A DNA stretch of 13,924 nucleotides from Beijerinckiaceae bacterium (GTDB taxonomy: Bacteria > Pseudomonadota > Alphaproteobacteria > Rhizobiales > Beijerinckiaceae), in NCBI GenBank assembly GCA_947456315.1, contig CANGRU010000010.1, positions 1 through 13,924 of the forward strand, read 5' to 3'. The translations under genes were made by a program, and so were the position numbers. This document shows, one piece after another, positions 7,237 through 13,659 of this stretch. The notes under the pieces are model-generated. The model was not told the origin of the DNA. It saw only the letters and a program-made list of their open reading frames with translations, and searched no databases. Within the stretch, counting starts at the first letter, position 1, and every line of letters begins with the position of its first letter.

Positions 7237-8103
7237 TTAGCGCGCAGGCGTTGCGCCACGCCGATCACCGCTGCGGCGCAGGAAAATATTGGCGACCATG
7301 GCTTGCGCGATATGTTCGGCCATACAGGGGAAGCCCAGATCGTTCAGGCTGAATTCATCATCGGCCGAGACTTCGGAGGCGGCTTTCGTCTGCGCCAGAA
7401 ACTCCATGGCTTTGTCACGGCGCACATAGAGGAGATTTTCTTCCAGCGCGATGCGATCCAGCGCGCTACGAATCTCAAACCAATGTTCATCGCGTGCATA
7501 TTTGGGCGTATATTGCAGCCCGACCAGCACGACATCGATCTTGTTCTTGTTCAACATGCGCACAGTTGCGCGCACGGTTGTTTCAAACTCCACGACAGGC
7601 ACACGTGCGACTGCATCATTGGTGCCCAGCTGCCAAAGCACCAAAGATGGTTTCAAAATGGCCGCTTCATTGATCAGACGTCGCGCGCTGACCGAGGCAA
7701 TCTCGCCCGACACACCGCGGTTGACCACTTCCACATCAATGCCCTTCCAGACATTTTCGAGAAGCTTTTCCAGACGCGAAGGGTAATTGCCTGATTTGTT
7801 GCCAGACCAAGTGGCCGAAGAGCCGATGGCGAGCACGCGCATTTTCTTGCTGGCTTCAATCCGGGCGGCCGTATGAGACAGAGGTGCATCACGCGCCACT
7901 TCTGATTGCGGCACGGAACATTGCAGAGCAAGGGCCGCTGCATGAAGCGGCGGTGTGGGATATTGCGTCTCAGCCTGGATCTGAGGCACATCCGTGATTG
8001 CGGAATCGCTTTGCTGCGCCGCAGCATCCTGTGCTGTGGCGGGCGCACCTGCTGTGAAAAGCAGGATCAGACCTATGATCAGCGCGGCCAATTGATGCGC
8101 CAT
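7237..8103 (-). CDS. Exported SGNH/GDSL-hydrolase-fold protein lacking the usual catalytic His
   Basis: A 288-residue protein with a Sec signal peptide (cleavage near APATA, residue 24), so periplasmic. Residues 25-85 are a variable linker; the SGNH fold starts about residue 88. Block I is LAIGSSATWSG (91-101) with presumed nucleophile Ser96, block II NRGVSGE (128-134), block III LGTNDA (159-164). Block V is SADDEFSLNDLGF (246-258), where members usually carry D-x-x-H. The position of His is Ser252 (codon AGC at 7348-7350), so hydrolase or esterase activity is doubtful. The ATG at 8103 lies inside the end of opgC (25-bp overlap), with GGGGAA just upstream. This implies translational coupling and a joint function with the acyltransferase. 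An alternative is that another histidine, for example His264, serves as base. Confidence 0.85.
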   Translation of the reverse strand: MAHQLAALIIGLILLFTAGAPATAQDAAAQQSDSAITDVPQIQAETQYPTPPLHAAALALQCSVPQSEVARDAPLSHTAARIEASKKMRVLAIGSSATWSGNKSGNYPSRLEKLLENVWKGIDVEVVNRGVSGEIASVSARRLINEAAILKPSLVLWQLGTNDAVARVPVVEFETTVRATVRMLNKNKIDVVLVGLQYTPKYARDEHWFEIRSALDRIALEENLLYVRRDKAMEFLAQTKAASEVSADDEFSLNDLGFPCMAEHIAQAMVANIFLRRSGDRRGATPAR

Positions 8104-9233
8104 TCATTTCCCCAAGCAATGGCGAGCATTGCAGCCACGCCAATCAACAGCACAAGCGTGTCTGTGACAAGACCCGCCGGATTTGCAAAACGAACAATCT
8201 GCCCTGCCAGAGAGAGAAGAGACCCTGCACAAAAGACATGCAGTGAATTTCGACCCAGCAAACACAAAGGCACGCTCAGAAAACGGAACGGCCCCCAATG
8301 CGTGGCCTTGTCGAACAGACCGCCCAGCAGCATCACAAGGCCAAGCATATGCACAATGCGCATCGGCGAGAGCGATGTCTTGTCGTTCATGAAAAACAGA
8401 CGCGGCTCAGGCAGTTCGAACGGGTTCGGGCTCCAATTGATCATGGCCAACCACAGACCGATGCCCACAATCACCAAGCCCAGAATGCGCAGCTCCATGC
8501 GCTTGTCTTCAATAAAGCCTGCCGCCTGTTTGGGGCGTGCCAGCACATAGCCCAGCACAAATTGCAATTGCCAGGCAAAGGGGTTGAAGAACCACACGCC
8601 TTCCACCGGCCATGTCGGCAAATTGAGCTCGGACAGCAATGTCAGCGCCCAGACGCTGACCGAATAGAACAGGAGAATACGCAGCGAGATGCGGCCCAGC
8701 ACAACCACCAAAGGCGCAAAGGCCATCATCACAATATACAGCGGCAACACGTCGAAATAGCCCATTTGATGGGCCAGCATGACAATGCCGATCTGTGTTT
8801 GCACAGGGCTTTCAAAAAAAGCGCTCGCATTGTTCCATTGCAGAATAAGCGGCGTATCGAGATAGATGGCCGCACCTGCCATCATCGCCAGCGCCAATGA
8901 GACAATCACGAGCTGTGCCGCATAAATGGTAAAAGCGCGCGCCTCGAGCCGCATGAACAAACGCATACCGACCAGATTCTCGTTGCGGCTTTCGGACAGA
9001 TAGCGCAGCGAAAAACCGGCGAGAAACACAAAGAGCTCAGCCGAATCCGACAGACCAAAGGCGCGGTGCGTGAATTGCTCGAAGTAAATGCCCGGAATGT
9101 GATTGATGAAAATCGCAATCAGCGCATAGCCACGCCAGAAATCGACCTGATTGAGCGCGCGCGCAGCCACCCGACGCGGTTGCGCCAAGTGTTTGGGGTC
9201 GGGGCTCTCGGCCAAGGTCGAATCGCGCTGCAT
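8079..9233 (-). CDS. opgC: OpgC-family membrane acyltransferase
   Basis: A 384-residue polytopic membrane protein with about ten helices, matching the OpgC family, which O-succinylates or otherwise acylates osmoregulated periplasmic glucans. Family signatures are DFWRGYALIAIFINHIPG (31-48), SAELFVFLAGFSLRYLS (64-80), YFDVLPLYIVM (159-169), WFFNPFAWQLQFVLGYVLA (214-232) and PLCLLGRNSLHVFC (322-335). His45 in NHIPG is a likely functional residue. The start is uncertain. The frame stays open far upstream, antisense to the neighbouring Bug gene, but ATG at 9233 gives the normal family length and a short cytoplasmic N-terminus; it lacks an obvious Shine-Dalgarno. No glucan synthase (opgGH or ndvB type) is in view, so the acceptor could be another glycan. 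It overlaps the SGNH gene downstream. Confidence 0.85.
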   Translation of the reverse strand: MQRDSTLAESPDPKHLAQPRRVAARALNQVDFWRGYALIAIFINHIPGIYFEQFTHRAFGLSDSAELFVFLAGFSLRYLSESRNENLVGMRLFMRLEARAFTIYAAQLVIVSLALAMMAGAAIYLDTPLILQWNNASAFFESPVQTQIGIVMLAHQMGYFDVLPLYIVMMAFAPLVVVLGRISLRILLFYSVSVWALTLLSELNLPTWPVEGVWFFNPFAWQLQFVLGYVLARPKQAAGFIEDKRMELRILGLVIVGIGLWLAMINWSPNPFELPEPRLFFMNDKTSLSPMRIVHMLGLVMLLGGLFDKATHWGPFRFLSVPLCLLGRNSLHVFCAGSLLSLAGQIVRFANPAGLVTDTLVLLIGVAAMLAIAWGNEWRINWPR

Positions 9234-9371
9234 GCTGGGCGCAACATACGCCGCCTGATGCCGGCATTGGAAGCGCTGCTCGTGTGCGAAAGACTTGCCC
9301 GCAGACCACCCCCTGTGCGAACATCCAGACAAAGCAAAAACCCGCGAAAGAGCGGGACAGGAGGAAAAAGA
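9234..9371. promoter_or_regulatory. Divergent promoter region, opgC / Bug protein 2
   Basis: 138 bases lie between the presumed opgC start and the second Bug gene. AGGAGG at 9359-9364 is the ribosome-binding site of the Bug gene (7-base spacing). No convincing promoter hexamers or operator were recognised, and the opgC boundary depends on its uncertain start codon. Confidence 0.4.
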
Positions 9372-10403
9372 ATGCTGACAGGCCTCACCCGTCGCCTCGC
9401 CATGACCGCCACCCTCGGCCTCGCCCTCGGCGGGACTGTCGCTCATGCCCAGACGCCTGAAGTCTTCTACAAAGGCCGCCAGATGATCATGGTGGTCTAC
9501 TCGCCGCCCGGCTCGACCTATGATCTCTACGCCCGCGCGCTCGTGCGCCATATGCCGCGCCACATTCCCGGCGAGCCCAATTTCATCGTGCAGAACATGC
9601 CCGGCGCCGGCGGCCTGAAGGCCATGGATTATCTCTATAACATCGCCCCGAAGGATGGATCCGTCCTTGGCACCGTTGGCCGTGGCCTCGCTTTCGAGCC
9701 CATGCTTGGCCACAAGGAATTCAAATTCGACCCGCTCCGGTTCACCTGGATCGGCAGCATGAGCCGCGACGTGAGCTTGGCTATTTCCTGGCACACGTCC
9801 AAGGTGAAGACGCTGGCTGATTTGCAAAAGTCTGAAGTCATGACGCCCGGCACGGGCGCGGGCGCGGATTCGGAAATCATGCCGCTCGCCTATAACGCGC
9901 TGGCAGGCACCAAATTCAAAGTCATCAATGGCTATCCGAACACGGTGCAGGCTGCGCTTGCGCTCGAGAATGGCGAGCTCGACGGCATTGCCTATTGGGC
10001 CTGGGGCTCGATCAATTCCAGCAAGCCAGACTGGATTCGCGACAAGAAAGTGAATGTGCTGTTTCACACGGGCGACAAGCCGCTGCCCCAATTGCCGGGC
10101 GTTCCCTCGATCCGCGATGCCGCACAAAACGATCTTGATCGCAAGGCACTCGACTTCCTGTTGGCGCGCGAAGTTTTAAGCCGGCCTTTCCTCGCACCGC
10201 CTGATATCCCTGCAGATCGCGTCAAAGTGCTGCGCGCAGCTTTCAATGCGACCATGAAAGATCCGGCTTTCTTGCAAGAGGCCGAGCGGGCGGCTCTTGA
10301 AATCGAACTCGTGACAAGCGAAGAAACAGAAAAAGTTTTGCGTAGCGCGGCCAATTCACCTCCTGAAGTGATCAACCGCGTGAAATCACTGCTGGGGCGC
10401 TAA
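9372..10403 (+). CDS. Bug/TctC-family periplasmic solute-binding protein (paralogue 2)
   Basis: A 343-residue solute-binding protein of the tripartite tricarboxylate transporter family. The signal peptide MLTGLTRRLAMTATLGLALG ends near AHA (26). Core motifs are YSPPGSTYDLYARALVRHMP (43-62), IVQNMPGAGG (72-81) and APKDGSVLGT (92-101). They align without gaps with the paralogue at 5148-6173, but the loop PTGGGYD there is PPGSTYD here, so the ligand may differ. The frame is open for 102 codons upstream, but that stretch is antisense to opgC; ATG at 9372 has AGGAGG 7 bases upstream and begins the signal peptide. It lies 82 bases before an LLM monooxygenase gene on the same strand, probably one transcript ending at the terminator at 11516-11545. 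No TctA/TctB partner is encoded nearby. Confidence 0.92.
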   Translation: MLTGLTRRLAMTATLGLALGGTVAHAQTPEVFYKGRQMIMVVYSPPGSTYDLYARALVRHMPRHIPGEPNFIVQNMPGAGGLKAMDYLYNIAPKDGSVLGTVGRGLAFEPMLGHKEFKFDPLRFTWIGSMSRDVSLAISWHTSKVKTLADLQKSEVMTPGTGAGADSEIMPLAYNALAGTKFKVINGYPNTVQAALALENGELDGIAYWAWGSINSSKPDWIRDKKVNVLFHTGDKPLPQLPGVPSIRDAAQNDLDRKALDFLLAREVLSRPFLAPPDIPADRVKVLRAAFNATMKDPAFLQEAERAALEIELVTSEETEKVLRSAANSPPEVINRVKSLLGR

Positions 10404-10485
10404 GCTCTTTTACCCAACGGACGCTCCGCCTTGAACGGGACGCCCAACGGCCGGCTACAAGACCGGCGAACAAGGACCCTGTATC

Positions 10486-11508
10486 ATGGCACTCGAATTT
10501 GGCCTTTATGCCCCGATCCCAATGGTCTCCGTTGGATCGCCTGAAATTGCGCAAGCTGTTTCACAAGCGTTGCAACCTTTGCCTGACAACCAGCGTGATG
10601 CGCAATTTGAACTCGCGCTGTCCGTTTTGCTGGCGGCCGACCGTTGCGGGTTTGATCTGACGCTTTTTGCCGAGCGCCATCTGGGCCACGACATGCATGG
10701 CTGGATCATGGCATCGGCCCTTGCCTCGCGGTTCGAGCATATGCGCGCGCTGGTGGCTGTGCATCCGGGCCTGTGGGATCCGGTGATGGTTGCCAAAATG
10801 GCGGCCTCGCTTGATCGCATTGTGAAAGGCCGCATGGCGATCAATATCGTCAATGGCTGGTTCGATGAAGAGTTTGAAATGTTTGGCGGCACCGTCCTGC
10901 AAGGCGAAGACCGCTACCAGCGCACCATCGAATTCATGGATATTATGCGCGGCCTATGGACGCAGGAAAGCTATACCAAGCACGGCAAGTTCTACAACGT
11001 CGAGAATGCGCGCCTCTTGCTCAAGCCACGCACAGCAAAAGGACCGGAGATTTTCTCTGTCTCGACGAGCGATCGGGGCCGCGACTTCATTGCTGAGCAA
11101 TGTGACTGGTGGTTTGTCGAATTCCCTAAAGAAGCCGAAACAACGGCCGACATTATGAAAGCTCTGGAAACCTCCATTGCCGACATGAACCAACGCACCG
11201 CACGCACAGGCCGCAAAGTGCGCTATGCGCTCAATCCCTTTGTGGCGATCGGCAAAGACACGCAAGAAGCAGTTGATTCCACCATCCAGCAAATGTTCAA
11301 ATATGATCCCGATCCAGACACGCGCAAACTGGAACGGCGCATGATTCCCAACACCCGCGCCGGCTGCATGGGCAAGCCCGAAGATGTGCGCAAGCAACTC
11401 CAGCGCTTCAACGATCTGGGCATTGAGTTCATTCTGATGAAGCTCTTGCCCAATGTCGCCAATGTCGAGCGGATCGGTGCTGAAATCATCCAGCCCCTGA
11501 AGGGTTGA
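10486..11508 (+). CDS. LLM-class flavin-dependent monooxygenase
   Basis: A 340-residue luciferase-like (TIM-barrel) protein. Such enzymes use reduced FMN and O2 to oxidise small organic substrates; close relatives include alkanesulfonate, dimethylsulfone and pyrimidine monooxygenases. Visible family features are FAERHLG (61-67), DPVMVAKMAASLDRIVKGR (98-116), INIVNGWFDEEFEMFGG (119-135), DRYQRTIEFMDIMRGLW (142-158) and the flavin-phosphate region SVSTSDRGRDFI (191-202). The INIVxGW motif resembles the SfnG/RutA/SsuD branch. The ATG is preceded by AAGGA at about 9 bases. No flavin reductase gene is in the window, so reduced flavin must come from elsewhere. Its position after a Bug/TctC binding protein suggests that the imported ligand, or a product of it, is the substrate; this is inference. 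Confidence 0.88.
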   Translation: MALEFGLYAPIPMVSVGSPEIAQAVSQALQPLPDNQRDAQFELALSVLLAADRCGFDLTLFAERHLGHDMHGWIMASALASRFEHMRALVAVHPGLWDPVMVAKMAASLDRIVKGRMAINIVNGWFDEEFEMFGGTVLQGEDRYQRTIEFMDIMRGLWTQESYTKHGKFYNVENARLLLKPRTAKGPEIFSVSTSDRGRDFIAEQCDWWFVEFPKEAETTADIMKALETSIADMNQRTARTGRKVRYALNPFVAIGKDTQEAVDSTIQQMFKYDPDPDTRKLERRMIPNTRAGCMGKPEDVRKQLQRFNDLGIEFILMKLLPNVANVERIGAEIIQPLKG

Positions 11509-11515
11509 GCCCAAC

Positions 11516-11545
11516 AAAAAGGCGGCCCGCAAGGCCGCCTTTTTT
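11516..11545. terminator. Bidirectional intrinsic terminator between LLM monooxygenase and msrB
   Basis: A 7-bp GC stem (ggcggcc at 11521-11527 with ggccgcc at 11533-11539, loop cgcaa) is flanked by five A residues on the left and six T residues on the right, so it works in both directions. It ends the Bug/LLM transcript on + and the esterase/msrB transcript on -; the msrB stop codon touches its right edge. The minus-strand sequence differs by one base in 27 from the terminator at 691-717. Confidence 0.92.
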
Positions 11546-11946
11546 CATTCAGGCTTGAACGTCAGCGCCACACCGTTGATGCAATAGCGCAGACCTGTGG
11601 GCGGTGGCCCGTCTGGAAAGACATGGCCCAGATGCGAGCCGCATTGGCTGCAATGGACTTCGGTCCGCACCATGCCGTGACTGCGATCTGTATGTGTCTC
11701 GACTGATCCCGGAATCGGATCATTGAAACTTGGCCAGCCGGTGCCGCTTTCAAACTTCAATTTGGATGGAAACAAATCCTGCTCGCAACCAGCGCAAGCA
11801 AAAACACCCGTGCGCTTTTCATGCAGCAATGCACATGAGCCGGGACGCTCCGTGCCGTGTTGGCGCATGACCTGATATTGCTCAGGGGTAAGGCGCTGGC
11901 GCCATTGATCATCACTCAATGTGAAAGGAAATTCGCTCAGTGTCAT
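11545..11946 (-). CDS. msrB: Peptide methionine-(R)-S-oxide reductase MsrB
   Basis: A 133-residue protein that reduces methionine-R-sulfoxide in oxidised proteins, normally recycled by thioredoxin. It has both zinc-binding CxxC pairs (CAGC at 51-54 and CSQC at 99-102), the substrate-pocket motif ESGTGWPSF (66-74), HTDRSHGM (85-92) and the catalytic cysteine Cys122 in RYCING. The length is normal and there is no signal peptide, so it is cytoplasmic. The frame extends 41 codons upstream into the preceding gene, but ATG at 11946 starts the conserved family N-terminus (MTLSEFPFTLSDDQW) and lies 10 bases after the stop codon of the esterase gene. Its Shine-Dalgarno is weak, which fits translational coupling. 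Confidence 0.95.
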   Translation of the reverse strand: MTLSEFPFTLSDDQWRQRLTPEQYQVMRQHGTERPGSCALLHEKRTGVFACAGCEQDLFPSKLKFESGTGWPSFNDPIPGSVETHTDRSHGMVRTEVHCSQCGSHLGHVFPDGPPPTGLRYCINGVALTFKPE

Positions 11947-11956
11947 GGTGCGCTCA

Positions 11957-12973
11957 TCATGGCTTAGGGCTTGGGTTTGGCAACAGACTCCGAATATCGG
12001 GCAGGTGTTTGATTTTTTCCAGAACCTGCCCCACCAAACCTGTCGGCACCAAGCCAAAAAAACGGGCAATGGTCATTGTTGATTGTGGCGGGAGCATATG
12101 GCCAAGCCCAGCGACCATGTCATGCTCTATGGCATCGCGCCCCTCGGCATCCTGCCAGATACATTGATGATGCCCTTCCAACAGCCATTGATCAGAAGAG
12201 GGCTCTGCAGGCAGACCCTGCGCATGACGCCATTGACGCACCAAGCCACCCGCATTGGCGGGTGCCACAACATCATCTCCCAGCCCATGCCAGACCAGCA
12301 GACGCGGCCAATGCGTGGTTGGAGGTGCGCTGGCACGCAGGCTTTCAGCCGCCTCCGGCCCCGTGCGCTTGTCGCCTTGCGACATTGCCTCGATGGCTTG
12401 GGGCAAACTGTCGGCAATGCCAACCGGCAGGCCAGCCACGACTGCGCCCGCTTCAAAGACATCAGGATAGGCAGCCAAGATGGCTGCAGCCATCGCGCCA
12501 CCCGCCGAGAAGCCGGTGATGAAAATACGCACCGGATCAATCTCATATTGCCGCTGCAGATAAGCAACCATGGCGCGGATGGAGGCCGCTTCACCCTGAT
12601 CGCGCGCGCGGCTGCGCGGGCTGAACCAGTTGAAACAACTCTGCCCATTGTTGGCGTCACGTTGCAGGGGATAGCAAACCAGAAAGCCTTCTTTGGCGGC
12701 CAGACCGCACCAGTCAGCCGCGCGCTCATATTGCTCGGGCGTTTGCGCACAGCCATGCAAGACAACGACGAGAGCTGGATGTTTGGGCCGCGTGTCAGGC
12801 ACATAAACCTGCAACCGCAGATTGCCCGGATTGGCACCAAACTCGGCAATTTCGGTCAAACGCGGAGCGCTTCCGGGGGAAGCGGGCGGTGTGGATGGCA
12901 AGAAATCAAACAGGCGCAGCCATTGCTGGCGCGCCCTGTTGAGCTCCTCGATAGTCTGGCCAATCCGATGCAC
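11957..12973 (-). CDS. PHB-depolymerase-family esterase
   Basis: A 338-residue alpha/beta hydrolase of the short-chain PHB depolymerase / LpqC-type esterase family. It shows the oxyanion-hole segment VVVLHGCAQTPEQYE (69-83), a conserved NWFSPRSRARDQGEAASIR region (115-133), the nucleophile elbow G-F-S156-A-G, an acid in WHGLGDDVV (Asp233 or 234) and the base His292 in GLGHMLP. Numbering is from GTG at 12973, which has AGGGGAG 5 bases upstream; the alternative GTG at 12979 abuts the Shine-Dalgarno and is less likely. There is no signal peptide, so the name extracellular depolymerase would mislead: a cytoplasmic esterase is more likely. It is followed by msrB after 10 bases. A basic, proline-rich tail (after residue 305) looks family-unspecific. 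Confidence 0.88.
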   Translation of the reverse strand: MHRIGQTIEELNRARQQWLRLFDFLPSTPPASPGSAPRLTEIAEFGANPGNLRLQVYVPDTRPKHPALVVVLHGCAQTPEQYERAADWCGLAAKEGFLVCYPLQRDANNGQSCFNWFSPRSRARDQGEAASIRAMVAYLQRQYEIDPVRIFITGFSAGGAMAAAILAAYPDVFEAGAVVAGLPVGIADSLPQAIEAMSQGDKRTGPEAAESLRASAPPTTHWPRLLVWHGLGDDVVAPANAGGLVRQWRHAQGLPAEPSSDQWLLEGHHQCIWQDAEGRDAIEHDMVAGLGHMLPPQSTMTIARFFGLVPTGLVGQVLEKIKHLPDIRSLLPNPSPKP

Positions 12974-13135
12974 AGGCACTCCCCTTTATTGCTGCGATGC
13001 AGCATACCGCAGAGTAGCCTAAAATCATAGAGAGTTCAGCACCTTGGGCGAGAGCACGATACTCCGCTGCGGTGGCCTTGCAACCGGTCTGGCGTGTTTG
13101 GGGCTTTTATCTGTGACTTTTCATCACCGAACCGG
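12974..13135 (-). promoter_or_regulatory. Intergenic region between CAP lipoprotein gene and esterase gene
   Basis: 162 bases hold the presumed promoter for the esterase/msrB transcript. The Shine-Dalgarno AAAGGGGAG ends just upstream of the esterase start. Past the CAP-gene stop there is only a short imperfect hairpin (accg/cggt) without a strong U-tract, so no convincing terminator is visible for the upstream operon. Confidence 0.35.
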
Positions 13136-13651
13136 TCAATCGGTCAGGATCAGCGCCCAATAGACCTTGTATTTCGATTGCTCGACATAAGCGGTCGCTA
13201 TGCCCATGCGGCGCATGGCGGGGCTGAGCATATTCTTGTTGTGGGGGGGTGATTCCCGCCAGCCTGAAAAAGCCTCCGCCAATGTGTGATAGCCCGCACC
13301 GACATTTTCGGTGGCTGTTTTATGGTCCAGCCTGCCTGACAGGCGCGTTTGCAACGTGCCGCCGATTTCATGGCTCATATGATCGGCACGGGCCATAGCG
13401 AGTGCCTGCTCTTGCGCGGCCTGCATCAAAGCCGGATCAAGCGAGAGGGCGGAGCCGCCATTATTGGTGCGATAGATCGAGATCATGTCGCGCGCCGCCA
13501 CGGCATCCACCTGCGCGGCTGTGGCATTGAGCTTTTTATAAAAGCCGGGCCCATCCGACAAAGTGAAGCCGACGGGTGACGAAGAACAGGCTGCCAAAGG
13601 CAGGCCTGCAGCGGCCAGAAGAAACATGCGGCGCGACGCGACAAAAGTCAT
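13136..13651 (-). CDS. CAP-domain (SCP/PR1-like) lipoprotein
   Basis: A 171-residue exported protein. The N-terminus MTFVASRRMFLLAAAGLPLA is followed by a lipobox LAAC with Cys22, so it is probably a lipoprotein; the RR at 7-8 may indicate Tat export. The CAP domain spans about 50-170. It shows SHEIGGTLQTRL (93-104), ENVGAGYHTLAEAFSGW (115-131), ESPPHNKNMLSP (133-144) and a terminal YWALILT (164-170). The metal-site candidates His94, Glu115, Glu126 and His137 are present. The precise role of bacterial CAP proteins is not settled. ATG at 13651 is preferred over a TTG at 13663 that overlaps the preceding stop codon. The mechanosensitive-channel gene ends 8 bases upstream, so the two genes form an operon. 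Confidence 0.85.
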   Translation of the reverse strand: MTFVASRRMFLLAAAGLPLAACSSSPVGFTLSDGPGFYKKLNATAAQVDAVAARDMISIYRTNNGGSALSLDPALMQAAQEQALAMARADHMSHEIGGTLQTRLSGRLDHKTATENVGAGYHTLAEAFSGWRESPPHNKNMLSPAMRRMGIATAYVEQSKYKVYWALILTD

Positions 13652-13659
13652 GGGTCTGT

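Noticed and set aside
8298..8900. 200-residue plus-strand frame inside opgC
   Set aside because: Gln/His-rich shadow of a membrane protein gene, no family resemblance.
9066..9371. Upstream extension of the second Bug gene
   Set aside because: Antisense to opgC; the strong AGGAGG and signal peptide fix the start at 9372.
9234..10127. Long upstream extension of the opgC reading frame (minus strand)
   Set aside because: It lies antisense to the well-supported Bug/TctC gene, shows no family motif and would give a 682-residue protein far longer than OpgC; treated as an open shadow frame.
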